Source: Alkalicoccobacillus plakortidis
GTDB taxonomy: Bacteria; Bacillota; Bacilli; Bacillales; Bacillaceae_D
Length of the DNA stretch: 64,000 nt
Assembly (NCBI RefSeq): GCF_023703085.1
Contig: NZ_JAMQJY010000001.1
Span: forward strand, 1,426,001-1,490,000
Direction: 5' to 3'
In this document: in pieces, positions 47,669-58,076 of the stretch
Layout of the letters: every line of letters begins with the position of its first letter
How positions within the stretch are numbered: the stretch's first letter is position 1
Notes under the pieces: generated by a model
The model's database searches: none
Seen by the model: the letters and a program-made list of their open reading frames with translations, nothing else
What the model was told of the DNA's origin: nothing
Translations under genes and position numbers: made by a program

Positions 47669-47756
47669 GTTTGTTTTATAGGGATCTGTGGATTCGCAGT
47701 AACTAGGATGGAAGCAGACCTTCCTTTAGCTCCTGTGTATCTTAAAACAAAAACGA

Positions 47757-47785
47757 CGACTAGCCCTTTAGAAAGGGCTAGTCGC
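47757..47785 (-). terminator. Terminator of the convergent operon
   Basis: CGACTAGCCCTTT pairs with AAGGGCTAGTCG. On the minus strand CGTTTTTGTTTT follows. Confidence 0.82.
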
Positions 47786-47799
47786 CTTATAGGTTTTTT

Positions 47800-48324
47800 C
47801 TATAATTCCTCATTCGCAAGTTGTAATACTCGATCAATGCGTTCAGTAATCTCAGTGGATATGATGAACTGATCTTCCTCTGCTCTCTCGATGTGAGAAT
47901 CTAACACATAAGCACCACTAAGAATATTTGTTGCACCAAGTGAGGATAACACTGGCTTGAGTGCATAATCAATGACCAGCAAGTGTCCAAATGATCCACC
48001 TAATACAAGTGGCAGAAGTGTTTTGCCTTCCAATCCTTTTTGAGGGAGTAAATCGAGAAAGGTTTTAAGGATACCAGAATAAGCAGCCTTATAAACAGGA
48101 GTAATAACAACAACCAATGATGCCTTCTCTACCTTCTCATTTGCTTGTTTAACTTGCTCACTTGCAAAGTTTGCTTTAATTAAGTCCTCAGCAGGTAATT
48201 CATGCACAAAGATAGAACTTGTTTCATGACCTTCATTCTTAAAAAATGTTTCTGTTTTCTCAAAAAGAGCCTTTAGTCTAGACTGGTGACTATTTCCACC
48301 ATAAATAATTACGACGTTTGCCAT
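47800..48324 (-). CDS. NADPH-dependent FMN reductase, SsuE type
   Basis: This 174-residue flavodoxin-fold reductase has IIYGGNSHQSRLKAL (phosphate loop), TPVYKAAYSGILKTFLDLLPQ and LVLGGSFGHLL, typical of SsuE-like FMN reductases. It would supply reduced FMN to the monooxygenase that converges on it. It is the last gene of the minus-strand operon from 50660. Confidence 0.87.
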   Translation of the reverse strand: MANVVIIYGGNSHQSRLKALFEKTETFFKNEGHETSSIFVHELPAEDLIKANFASEQVKQANEKVEKASLVVVITPVYKAAYSGILKTFLDLLPQKGLEGKTLLPLVLGGSFGHLLVIDYALKPVLSSLGATNILSGAYVLDSHIERAEEDQFIISTEITERIDRVLQLANEEL

Positions 48325-48464
48325 GACTCATCAATCCCTTCTAGTTAGATGATTACGTTGCATAAATGCTTTTAAACTCTCTGCGAGTCCACCTCTAGCA
48401 ACTCGTATGAACGAACTCCTTTGTATTTTCTATCAGCGAGACTCACCTCAAGTATTCAAGCACC

Positions 48465-49617
48465 TTATTTTTGCTCTTGATTAAGTTCCTTCAATAATTC
48501 AGATCCACTAGTATACAAATATTCAGCGGCTTTTAGAATGGCCGATTCATTAAGAGTGAAGCTAGGATGGTGCCAATCCTCTGTTCCACTTGTTCCAAAA
48601 AAAGCAAAGGAACCCGGAACCAGTTGTTGATAAATAGAAAAGTCTTCTCCAAGCTGTTGATGGATCGGGTTCCACTATGTTAAATCCTATTGATTCAGCG
48701 GCTGTTTTCGTCACGTTTGTCACCTTAGAATCATTGGATACTGGTGGAGCTCCAGCAAACCATCCAACTTCAGCTTTGACTTGGTAGGCTTGTCCAATAG
48801 ACTCCGTAATACTGTGGAAACGATCTCGTACAAACTGACGTACATCTGAGTCAAATGTGCGAACTGTACCTTCAAGCTCAACCGCACCAGGAATAACGTT
48901 CCAAGTACTACCACCAACAATTTTTGTGACGCTCACTACTGCCTGATCAAGCGGCGAGACATTTCGACTTATAATAGACTGAAGCGCAGTAATTATTTGA
49001 GCAGACGCTACAATAGGATCTGTTGCTTTTTGAGGAAGTCCGGCATGCCCTCCGATTCCTTGAATTTTCACCTTGAATCGGTCTACTGCAGCCATCAGAG
49101 GTCCTTCTTTTAGTCCAATTGTCCCAACAGGCAAATCAGGTTTGTTGTGTAACCCAATAACAGCATCTACCCCTTCAAGTTGTCCGTCCTTAACAACCTG
49201 GTTAGCTCCTGCACCAGTCTCTTCTGCTGCTTGGAATAATAAGCGAATGGTACCTGAGAACGTGTCTTGATGTTGTTTAAATAAATAGGCAGCACCAATT
49301 AATGCAGCAGTATGAAAATCATGCCCACACGCATGCATTTTGCCATCTACTTTAGATGCATATGGCAGTCCAGATTCTTCTTTGATTGGTAATGCATCAA
49401 TATCAGCACGGATTGCAACGGTTTGACCGGGTTTGTTCCCAACTATATCTGCAAATACACCCGTTTGTAAGGAAGTTTGCCTAATTTCGATTCCTTCTTC
49501 TTGTAACCAGGACTTAATCGATTTTGTTGTCTCAAATTCCTCTCTCGATAACTCCGGATACTGATGCAACTGTCTCCGAATGGCTATCAATCGTTGTTCT
49601 AGCTCCTGCGCTGTCAA
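48465..49617 (-). pseudogene. M20 amidohydrolase (SndA-like deacylase), one frameshift
   Basis: This is an M20 amidohydrolase of about 384 residues. MHACGHDFHTA and QAAEETGAG hold metal ligands and GGHAGLPQ is in the dimerisation domain. The frame breaks at 48649-48654 (CCAAGC). With CCAGC the protein reads PSTAGEDFSIYQQLVPGSF and continues to the stop at 48465. In sulphur clusters of this kind such enzymes (SndA/YtnL) remove the acetyl group from N-acetylcysteine derivatives. The start is uncertain: TTG 49617 has AAGGAG at 8 bases, and GTG 49626 is too close to it. Confidence 0.84.
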
Positions 49618-50143
49618 TGTGGTCACGCTCCTTACGTAAATCAAAAAAGTAGCATCTTACTAGCGAATCTCCATTTCTAAATTCATTTGCTTCATCTCGC
49701 TCAAAGCCTAACCACTCATAGAGTGCTCGAGCAGCCTCCATAATGTCCCCTGTATGAAGATACAAATACTTAGCTCCAGATGCTGCTGCAATATCCATAC
49801 TTTCTCTAAGTAATGCTTGTGCAACTCCAAGTCCACGTGCATTGGGGTGAACTGCAAGAAGGCGGACAACCGGGTGTTGAATATCTAATTCTGACCGTTG
49901 ATACGCTTTTTCGCCAGATTCAAATAACTGAATAGATCCAACAATATCCGGACCATGTTTCGCAATCAATATTTGCTCTACATTTGGGTTATCTAAAGAA
50001 TCTTTTATATTTTGTACATAGTTAGACCATGCTTCAGGACTTCTGAATACTTCTTCATATTGACTGTAACTATCTATTAAAAGCTTTCTTACAATGTCCT
50101 TATCTTGATTCTGTAATGTACTTACCACAATTGGTTGAGGCAT
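49532..50143 (-). CDS. GNAT acetyltransferase (SnaA-like)
   Basis: This 203-residue GCN5-related acetyltransferase has the acetyl-CoA loop VHPNARGLGVAQALLRES and the following AARALYEWLGFERD. In the ytm-type clusters the acetyltransferase (SnaA/YtmI) N-acetylates S-alkyl cysteine before oxidation, which suits its neighbours. AAAGGAGG precedes the ATG. The last 30 residues overlap the following M20 gene by about 86 bp and look non-conserved, an unusually long overlap. Confidence 0.8.
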   Translation of the reverse strand: MPQPIVVSTLQNQDKDIVRKLLIDSYSQYEEVFRSPEAWSNYVQNIKDSLDNPNVEQILIAKHGPDIVGSIQLFESGEKAYQRSELDIQHPVVRLLAVHPNARGLGVAQALLRESMDIAAASGAKYLYLHTGDIMEAARALYEWLGFERDEANEFRNGDSLVRCYFFDLRKERDHIDSAGARTTIDSHSETVASVSGVIERGI

Positions 50144-50210
50144 TGTTCTAACCTCCTTTTCGAATCTATTTAGTATAAGGCATTGTTACGAAGCTTTCTA
50201 GGAATACAAC

Positions 50211-50480
50211 TTATTTATTTGGTTCTGCTGTGAATAAAGCTTCTTCTAGATATTCTAATCCTACTTTTGTGATTCCTTTAAAATCATGACCAATACCAAT
50301 TTCAACTACTGGTACATGACGGACGCCGTACTTAGCCTCTAAGATATCGCGACGATCATCATGATTGGTCACATCAATCGTTTTGTAGGCAATGTTTTTC
50401 TCTTCTAAGTAGTTCTTAACCTCTGCACAATAATGGCAGCCTTGCTTAGACCAAACAACAACTGATTGAACATTTGACAT
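50211..50480 (-). CDS. Glutaredoxin-like protein (CmoI/YtnI-like)
   Basis: This 89-residue thioredoxin-fold protein has the redox motif CHYC in VVWSKQGCHYCAEVKNYLEE and the cis-proline HVPVVEIG. YtnI (CmoI) of B. subtilis is a small redoxin in the S-alkylcysteine operon. The same role, reducing a thiol or sulphoxide intermediate, is an inference. A GAGGAGGG site precedes the ATG. It is co-directional with the acetyltransferase (67 bp). Confidence 0.8.
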   Translation of the reverse strand: MSNVQSVVVWSKQGCHYCAEVKNYLEEKNIAYKTIDVTNHDDRRDILEAKYGVRHVPVVEIGIGHDFKGITKVGLEYLEEALFTAEPNK

Positions 50481-50507
50481 GCAAAACCCTCCTCAAATTG
50501 ATTCTGA

Positions 50508-50660
50508 TTAGATCCCTTGGAAAAAAGTAAACTGTGTGAGAAACCGCTCTTTAAACTCTGCATCCTGTTGTTGCATAAGAGTGGCTTTACTTTCATTATC
50601 AACAGATTCCCTAACAACAGAAGCTTTACGTAACAGCTTATTGAATATATATTTTTTCAT
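50508..50660 (-). CDS. Small conserved-looking protein at the head of the sulphur operon
   Basis: This is a 50-residue protein, MKKYIFNKLLRKASVVRESV, then DNESKATLMQQQDAEFKERF and a hydrophobic ending. AAAGGAGTGG lies 9 bases before the ATG, a strong site. It is basic at the N-terminus and helical throughout, with no cysteine. I do not recognise a family. It lies 27 bp before the glutaredoxin-like gene, so it is probably the first gene of that operon. Confidence 0.6.
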   Translation of the reverse strand: MKKYIFNKLLRKASVVRESVDNESKATLMQQQDAEFKERFLTQFTFFQGI

Positions 50661-50827
50661 ACAAAAAACCACTCCTTTTAGCAAACTTATATCCACAAAA
50701 CAAAGTATATTAATAGGTTTTATTGGTTATTGTTCCATCGTATCTCTGAGTGAGTAAAGCGTCAAGAGATAAATTGATAGAAATAACGTATCACTTTATC
50801 GCTTTATCTATTAATGTATAGACGCAA

Positions 50828-50865
50828 AAAAACAGGCTCTCATCCTTATCGGGATAGAACCTGTC
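50828..50865 (-). terminator. Terminator of araM
   Basis: ACAGGCTCTCATCC pairs imperfectly with GGGATAGAACCTGT. Seven T follow on the minus strand. Confidence 0.75.
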
Positions 50866-50872
50866 TCGTGTT

Positions 50873-52028
50873 TTATAAATCGGGCAACCAGTGTAATGTC
50901 TCATGATAGTATCGCAGCAATGTCCATCTGTCACGAAGATGATACGCCTTTAATAAACTAAGTTGAATTAATTCTTCATCTATCGGAGCTTGCTCAGGAT
51001 GCCAGCCAGCATCTCTAAGCTGCTGATTTACATCAGATAGCTCAGGCAATTGATCAATTAATTTAACTAGTTGTACACGTTCTTCTGTGGGATCTTCAAG
51101 TAAACTGGCTCTTACAATTTCCTTATAAAATTGAATGATTAATAGTGTGGATCGTCCAATCTTTGCTCCATGAAAAAGCTGTTTATGCCCTTCCTCTAAA
51201 AAATGCATCTCCCAATAATGAGAGAGGTGATGTTCAGCTCCTGAAGCTGGATGGGATGCCCCAAAGGTTGACATGGCAATACCTGATAGAACCAACGCAT
51301 TCATTAAGGTTTCTATACCTTCTTTTTCACGATTTCCAATTTCCGGTGCTACTTCAACACATGATTGCAGTGCTTCATTTGTTAGGTCTGCAATCTCTTG
51401 TTGGAATGGCTCTTCGGCAATAATTGCTCCTACCTGCCAATCCGTTAAAGAGGTGTACTTGCCGATCATATCTCCGAACCCTGCTGCAATTAAATCGCCA
51501 GGCGCTTGACAAAGTATAGATAGATCGGCAAAAAGGGCCACTGGCGCAACCGTTTGAAACGTTGTTTTAACTCCTTTAACGATAATTGGCGCTCCCTTTG
51601 AGTTAAAGCCATCAACAGAGGGTGCTGTTGGAACAGAGATAAATGGCTTCTCAACCTTTGCACTAACAAAGCGAACAACATCGTGAATGGTTCCAGATCC
51701 AACAGCAAGTAAACAGTCTGTATCAGGGTGCACTTGCAAAAGAACATCAACAATCGTTTGCTCATCAGCAATCACATCGCCTTGATGATTTGGCTGTAAA
51801 CAATGAGTAGTTGCTTTTAAGCCCTTCTCAACTAGCTTTTGGCCAACCTCTTGTCCAAGCTGCAAGAAACGTCTTATCGTCAACAACAAGTAACACATTC
51901 ACTATTGGCTGTTCAGCCACATAGTCAACTAACAAATCGATGGCTCCATCAGCAATAACAATCGGATTAGTCGAATGCTCAAACGATGAATTCTGCATTA
52001 CCTCTTCTATTCGTCTTTTCAGTTTCAT
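50873..52028 (-). pseudogene. araM: sn-Glycerol-1-phosphate dehydrogenase AraM, one frameshift
   Basis: This is a protein of about 384 residues of the iron-alcohol-dehydrogenase-like fold that reduces dihydroxyacetone phosphate to glycerol-1-phosphate. GSGTIHDVVRF, PTAPSVDGFNS, HPASGAEHHLSH and FHGAKIG hold NAD and metal residues. The N-terminal 60 residues and the rest are in two frames, broken at 51855-51860 (CCAAGC). CCAGC gives KTFLAAGQEVGQKLVEKG. It overlaps araL by 4 bp (ATGA), as expected for the araL-araM pair of B. subtilis. Confidence 0.86.
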
Positions 52029-52819
52029 AGTTCTCCCCTCAAATCAGCCAGACTTTGAAACACATAATCAGGCTTACTTCGCGTGGCAGCCTGATCTACC
52101 ATAGTTGAAGTTGTATTACCTGTCAGAACCAAAACTGTTCTCATTCCTTGCATGTTCCCCATTGATATATCTGTACCAAGACTATCACCTATTACCATAC
52201 ATTGCTCTGCTTCTAAACCAATTTGATCAAGTGCTGCCTCCACCATAAAACATGAGGGCTTACCAATAACTAATTCAGTTTTCTGACCCGTTGCAGATTC
52301 AATGGCTCCAATAAATCCTGCTACATCTATTGCTGGACCATTTTCATCCGGATAGGTCTTATCACTATTTGTTGCGATGATTCGTGCACCGGCTGACGTT
52401 GCACGGAAGGCATCGTTTAGCTCTGAATAGTTAATTTCATCATGTAACGTTATCACAACAAAATCAGCATCTTCAGGCCGTTTTGCTAGCTTAACTTGAT
52501 GTTCTTCCATCTCTTCAATTAACCCACTATTACCTAGAACCCATACTTGAGCATGAGGATAGTGTTTTTTGATAAAACGAGCGGTTACGGTTGAAGAGAA
52601 GATAATATCTTCTTTTTCAACATCTATTCCATGTTCTCGTAACTTTAGAAGGCCTGCATTTCTTGAATGGTTTCCTCTATTGCTAAGATAGACAATTCTT
52701 CTTCCGCTTTTTTGTATAGCAGAAATGGCTTCTTTCGTTCCTTCAATTAATTCTTTCCCTTGAAAAACAGTCCCATCTAAATCAATGAGCGCTCCTTCTA
52801 TTCCACTAAATAACGCCAA
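52025..52819 (-). CDS. araL: HAD-IIA sugar phosphatase AraL
   Basis: This 264-residue NagD-type HAD phosphatase has motif 1 LIDLDGTVF, motif 2 YLSNRGNHSR, the lysine in IGKPSCFM and motif 4 IGDSLGTDI. AraL of B. subtilis dephosphorylates several sugar phosphates and is encoded in the arabinose operon. Position before araM supports the name. It follows the GH4 gene by 12 bp. Confidence 0.87.
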   Translation of the reverse strand: MALFSGIEGALIDLDGTVFQGKELIEGTKEAISAIQKSGRRIVYLSNRGNHSRNAGLLKLREHGIDVEKEDIIFSSTVTARFIKKHYPHAQVWVLGNSGLIEEMEEHQVKLAKRPEDADFVVITLHDEINYSELNDAFRATSAGARIIATNSDKTYPDENGPAIDVAGFIGAIESATGQKTELVIGKPSCFMVEAALDQIGLEAEQCMVIGDSLGTDISMGNMQGMRTVLVLTGNTTSTMVDQAATRSKPDYVFQSLADLRGEL

Positions 52820-52831
52820 CGGGCATCCTCC

Positions 52832-54336
52832 TTATGATAAGGAAGCTGGACGGTGTTGTGCTTTGTCTGCTTCTTTGGCATTTCTGGACGCTTCAGCACG
52901 GTTTTCCTTCATCTCATGAACAGATTTAGTTTTTAACCTAGCAGCACCTTTGTAGTTCTTAGTAGGTAGACGCGTTTCTTCGGCTCTTCTTCGCTTAGCC
53001 TCTTGAATACTCGTTTTATACTGGGGCAGCCAATTTTCACCCGCAATGAGCATATCGTCAACCATCTGCCAAATCTCAGGAGGTGTACAAACAGCTCCTA
53101 CTAATGGATCCATCATAAATGCTTGACGTAATAGTTGATCATCGCCTTCAATAGCTGCTCGAACAGCTAACCTCTGAACCGAGATACTCACCTGACAGAC
53201 TGCTGCACATCCAAGTGGCAAATCACCTACTTGAGGCATATTGATCCCGTTCCGATCTACATACCCTGGCGCTTCAATGATTGCATCATCAGGCAAATTT
53301 GAGATGATCCCATTATTAACGGTATTGAAGTGTCCCCTGTACCCTCTACCAGTCTCAAGCGCTTCAACGATATAAGAACCATGCTCTTCCCCGCGCTTTT
53401 CTTCTAAGTATTCAAAGGCCGGCTCTTTTAACCAATTTGGAAAGTCTTCCAAGAACCAATTACGCCCCTCTGTGCATACACGTAGATAACCACCAGTTTC
53501 TCCATTAATCCAGCTTCCAAGATCAATCCAATCTTTTACTTCTTCAGGTCTTTTTCGATACCATGGAACATATTCACTTAAATGTCCGTTCGATTCAGTG
53601 CTGTAGTAACCAAAACGCCTGAGCATATCAATTCGTACCTTTTCGGTTTGACTATATTCTTCGTGGGATTCAAAAGCATCAAGAAGTTTACCTGTCAAAT
53701 CCTGACCTTCATGCTTAATCTGAATATACCAGGTTTGGTGGTTGATACCTGCACATATAATATCCACGTCTTGCTTCTCTAAACCAAACACATTAGCAAT
53801 TTGCCTATGCCCACCTTGTACTCCATGACATAAACCAATTGTGCGAACTCCACCATATTGATTACATGCCCACGTTATCATAGCCATTGGATTTGCATAG
53901 TTTAATAGCAAACAATTAGGTTCTGCTCCCTCTCGTATATCCTTACATATAGCAAGCATTTCTTGTATTCCACGCTGTCCATACATAATTCCCCCTGCGC
54001 TCAGTGTATCACCTACACATTGATCAACACCATACTGGAGAGGAATTGAGATATCGGTCTCAAACGCTTCTAAGCCACCTATACGAACAACGGAAAAAAT
54101 ATACCTTGCATCCTTTAAGGCTTCGCGACGATTTATTGTGGACTGAATGGAGATTGACAAATTATTTTCCTTTATATCACGCTGACAGAGCTCTGTGACC
54201 ATTTCAAGATTTTGTTGGTTTATATCTGTAAATGCAAGCTCAATATCTGCGAATTCTGGAACGGATAAAACATCTCTGACTAAGCCTCTCGTAAATCCAA
54301 TACTCCAGCACCAATAAAAGCAATCTTAAATGACAT
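52832..54336 (-). pseudogene. GH4 glycosidase (alpha-galactosidase type), one frameshift
   Basis: This is a family 4 glycosidase of about 501 residues; the family uses NAD+ and a divalent metal. The ATG at 54336 starts MSFKIAFIGAG, and the NAD loop continues SIGFTRGLVRDVL in another frame. The break at 54303-54309 (CTCCAGC on the plus strand) is repaired by one more C, giving GAGSIGFT. LNYANPMAM, GLCHGVQGG and CAGINHQTWY carry metal ligands as in MelA. Substrate preference is not certain. It opens the GH4-araL-araM operon. Confidence 0.83.
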
Positions 54337-54384
54337 ACAAAAACACCACGCTCTCTTTTTTCTGTATCATATCACTCCCTTTTT

Positions 54385-54398
54385 AGATAACGCTTTCA
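54385..54398 (-). promoter_or_regulatory. cre-like site upstream of the GH4 gene
   Basis: TGAAAGCGTTATCT (minus strand) matches the CcpA box TGWAANCGNTNWCA at all but the last base, 49 bp before the GH4 start. Confidence 0.5.
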
Positions 54399-54410
54399 TT
54401 TTTGTGACCT

Positions 54411-55310
54411 CTACTGAACAGAGTGTTTAAAATACTCACCTGTTATTTCACTTCGTTCTTTGTATCGAGACTCTTTTCTAAATTGTTTAGGCGTCGTACC
54501 TGTTTGTTGACGGAATATCGTACTAAAATATTGTTGGGAGTTCATCCCAATATAATGTGGAATATCTGTAATCGTAATATTCGTTCGTTTTAATAATTCC
54601 TTTGCTTTACTCATTCGATGATTTATAAGGTATCCGTTCACCGATGTTCCCATTGCCTTTTTAAAAATTCTGTGAAGATAGCCTGGGTGAAGATGAACAG
54701 CATCTGCTACATCCTTCACACGAATATCACGGTCATAGTTTTGATGCATATATTCAATCGACTTTTGAATATAAACATGCGCATCCGATGTATCCTGTTG
54801 TTGAGCCGCAAGTTCAGCTATTCGGATAAAAATTTGTCCAAGCAATAATTGTTCTGTAAAAACAGAGCTCTTTTCTTTTCGATCAAGCTCTAAAATAAGC
54901 GAGTCTAAACAATGAGACACATCCGATGAATCATGAAATAACAAGTAGGATTGAGGTGTTTCTGTTAAAAGCTTTAACGCTTGATTCTCAGAAACGATAT
55001 CTCTAAATGATGGGAATACTGTTTGCAGCTTTTGAAATTTGAATTCTATATTACTCATTCTGCAACTTTTATCTGGCTCCACATGTAATTTGTGTGGAAC
55101 ATGGCCATCAATAAAGATAAACTGTCCCTTTTTAAGCTTATGAGTCTTGCCATCTACCTCAATCAAGCATGTGCCAGACAAAACATACATAATCTCAATG
55201 GCTTCATGAGAATGCACTTGCATCTTAAAGTCCTGCCATTCCTTATAATAATAAAATCGAACCACAGGATAGAAATCTTGTTCAAGTAGGTGATCATGAT
55301 AGAAACTCAT
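54411..55310 (-). CDS. AraC-family regulator with cupin sensor
   Basis: This 299-residue regulator has an N-terminal cupin domain (HSHEAIEIMYVLSG style, here VHSHEAIEIMYVLSG) of about 100 residues and a C-terminal double helix-turn-helix: IRVKDVADAVHLHPGYLHRIFKK and ITDIPHYIGMNSQQYFSTIFRQQTG. The type controls sugar-use operons. It lies directly upstream of the GH4-araL-araM genes and 35 bp after the ArsR-like regulator gene. Confidence 0.87.
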   Translation of the reverse strand: MSFYHDHLLEQDFYPVVRFYYYKEWQDFKMQVHSHEAIEIMYVLSGTCLIEVDGKTHKLKKGQFIFIDGHVPHKLHVEPDKSCRMSNIEFKFQKLQTVFPSFRDIVSENQALKLLTETPQSYLLFHDSSDVSHCLDSLILELDRKEKSSVFTEQLLLGQIFIRIAELAAQQQDTSDAHVYIQKSIEYMHQNYDRDIRVKDVADAVHLHPGYLHRIFKKAMGTSVNGYLINHRMSKAKELLKRTNITITDIPHYIGMNSQQYFSTIFRQQTGTTPKQFRKESRYKERSEITGEYFKHSVQ

Positions 55311-55344
55311 TCAAACTCTCCTCTCTAACGTATCATTCGGTTCA

Positions 55345-56250
55345 TTAATGATAATACAGTCGAAAATCAATGTCCTGGTCATAGTTCCCAAAAGAAGAGC
55401 CAAAAAGAGTCACTCCACCAACGTAAGTTGCGGAATTTCCGACAGCAATTGAAAAGGTCCATTGAGGATTGTTTATTTGTACTTCATTAATTTTGACATC
55501 AGACAATTTTATTCCATCAATAAAGGTTCCTTGATGATTAATTCTAATGACTTTTAAAAGTCCGTATTGATTGACAGATCTCGGCCACCAATTAGGAGTA
55601 TATTTACCAACACGATCACCAAAATCGCCAGGACTTCTCCATATTCCAAGTTCATGCCGGTTAAAAGAAAAGCTAATATCAGACGGCCAGTTTTCATTTG
55701 TAAAAGGAGCTTCAGAAGAGATCTCAAGCGAAATTTCTAGTTCATCAGCCGCTTGGGATGCATGTAGGAAATTTGCCAACTTATATTCAACAAACCCTTT
55801 ATAGAACCAGAGTATTTTTGCATTTACCCGTTCTGTATCTAAAAAGGACCTAGGATCATCAAATTCACCAATAATTTTATGCTCGGTTGCTAATCCACAA
55901 GTAGGCTCTACTTGAAAATCTGTATAATGCCCTACAGACAATGTGTTTTGTACATATAAACGCTGTCGTTGTTGTTCAATTGGAAAGCGAATCATAGCTT
56001 CTTCTACATGTAACCTGCACAGCTTCTGCCTCCCAGCTTTGCCGGGAATCATTTCTGTTTTAATTAACTCCGCAATCTCAAGCTTCTTCACATGTTTTGT
56101 CATAATTGCACTGCTAATTTTATGAGCATCTGCTAATTCTTTCACATTCATAGGTCTTTCACCTAAGTGTCTTAGAATACTTAACCTTACTTCACTTGCT
56201 AACGCTTCATATACAGGTAATGACTCCTTAGACCAGTCTAGCGCTTTCAT
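55345..56250 (-). CDS. ArsR-type HTH regulator with large C-terminal sensor domain
   Basis: This 301-residue protein has an N-terminal winged helix at about 9-75 (EALASEVRLSILRHLGERPMNVKELADAHKIS). A beta-rich C-terminal domain of about 200 residues (FWRSPGDFGDR-like segment IWRSPGDFGDRVGKYTPNWWP) is rich in aromatic residues, suggesting sugar binding. It lies between abfA and the AraC gene and may control the arabinan and galactan genes. No palindromic operator was clear. Confidence 0.72.
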   Translation of the reverse strand: MKALDWSKESLPVYEALASEVRLSILRHLGERPMNVKELADAHKISSAIMTKHVKKLEIAELIKTEMIPGKAGRQKLCRLHVEEAMIRFPIEQQRQRLYVQNTLSVGHYTDFQVEPTCGLATEHKIIGEFDDPRSFLDTERVNAKILWFYKGFVEYKLANFLHASQAADELEISLEISSEAPFTNENWPSDISFSFNRHELGIWRSPGDFGDRVGKYTPNWWPRSVNQYGLLKVIRINHQGTFIDGIKLSDVKINEVQINNPQWTFSIAVGNSATYVGGVTLFGSSFGNYDQDIDFRLYYH

Positions 56251-56337
56251 ATTCGTTCACCTGCATCCTTCATCACTAACCGTATTGATCTTAATTTCAT
56301 TTTAGTATAGCGGTAACATAGAGCAGACGCAATGGAA

Positions 56338-56361
56338 AAGAGACAGGTTTTCACCTATCTC
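56338..56361 (-). terminator. Terminator of abfA
   Basis: AGAGACAGGT pairs with ACCTATCTCT with TTTT after it on the minus strand. Confidence 0.72.
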
Positions 56362-56369
56362 TGCCTACG

Positions 56370-57890
<1,521 letters not shown>

Positions 57891-57902
57891 CTAATATGGT
57901 TT

Positions 57903-57916
57903 GGATAACGCTTTCA
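57903..57916 (-). promoter_or_regulatory. cre-like site upstream of abfA
   Basis: TGAAAGCGTTATCC on the minus strand fits the CcpA box with one mismatch at the last base. The identical core occurs at 54385-54398. Confidence 0.5.
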
Positions 57917-58011
57917 TAAAAAGACATAAGATTAACAAAAACATTAATGATAAATAAATATGTTATTTTATTTGATTATAATAAGGACACTTTTGAACGT
58001 CAATCATTATT

Positions 58012-58055
58012 TATAAAAAAGCTTGCCATCATAAGAACGAAGGCAAGCTTTTTTT
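58012..58055 (-). terminator. Terminator downstream of the GH42 gene
   Basis: AAAAAAGCTTGCC pairs with GGCAAGCTTTTTT across a short loop. Confidence 0.85.
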
Positions 58056-58076
58056 TAATGTATTTCTTATCATCAT

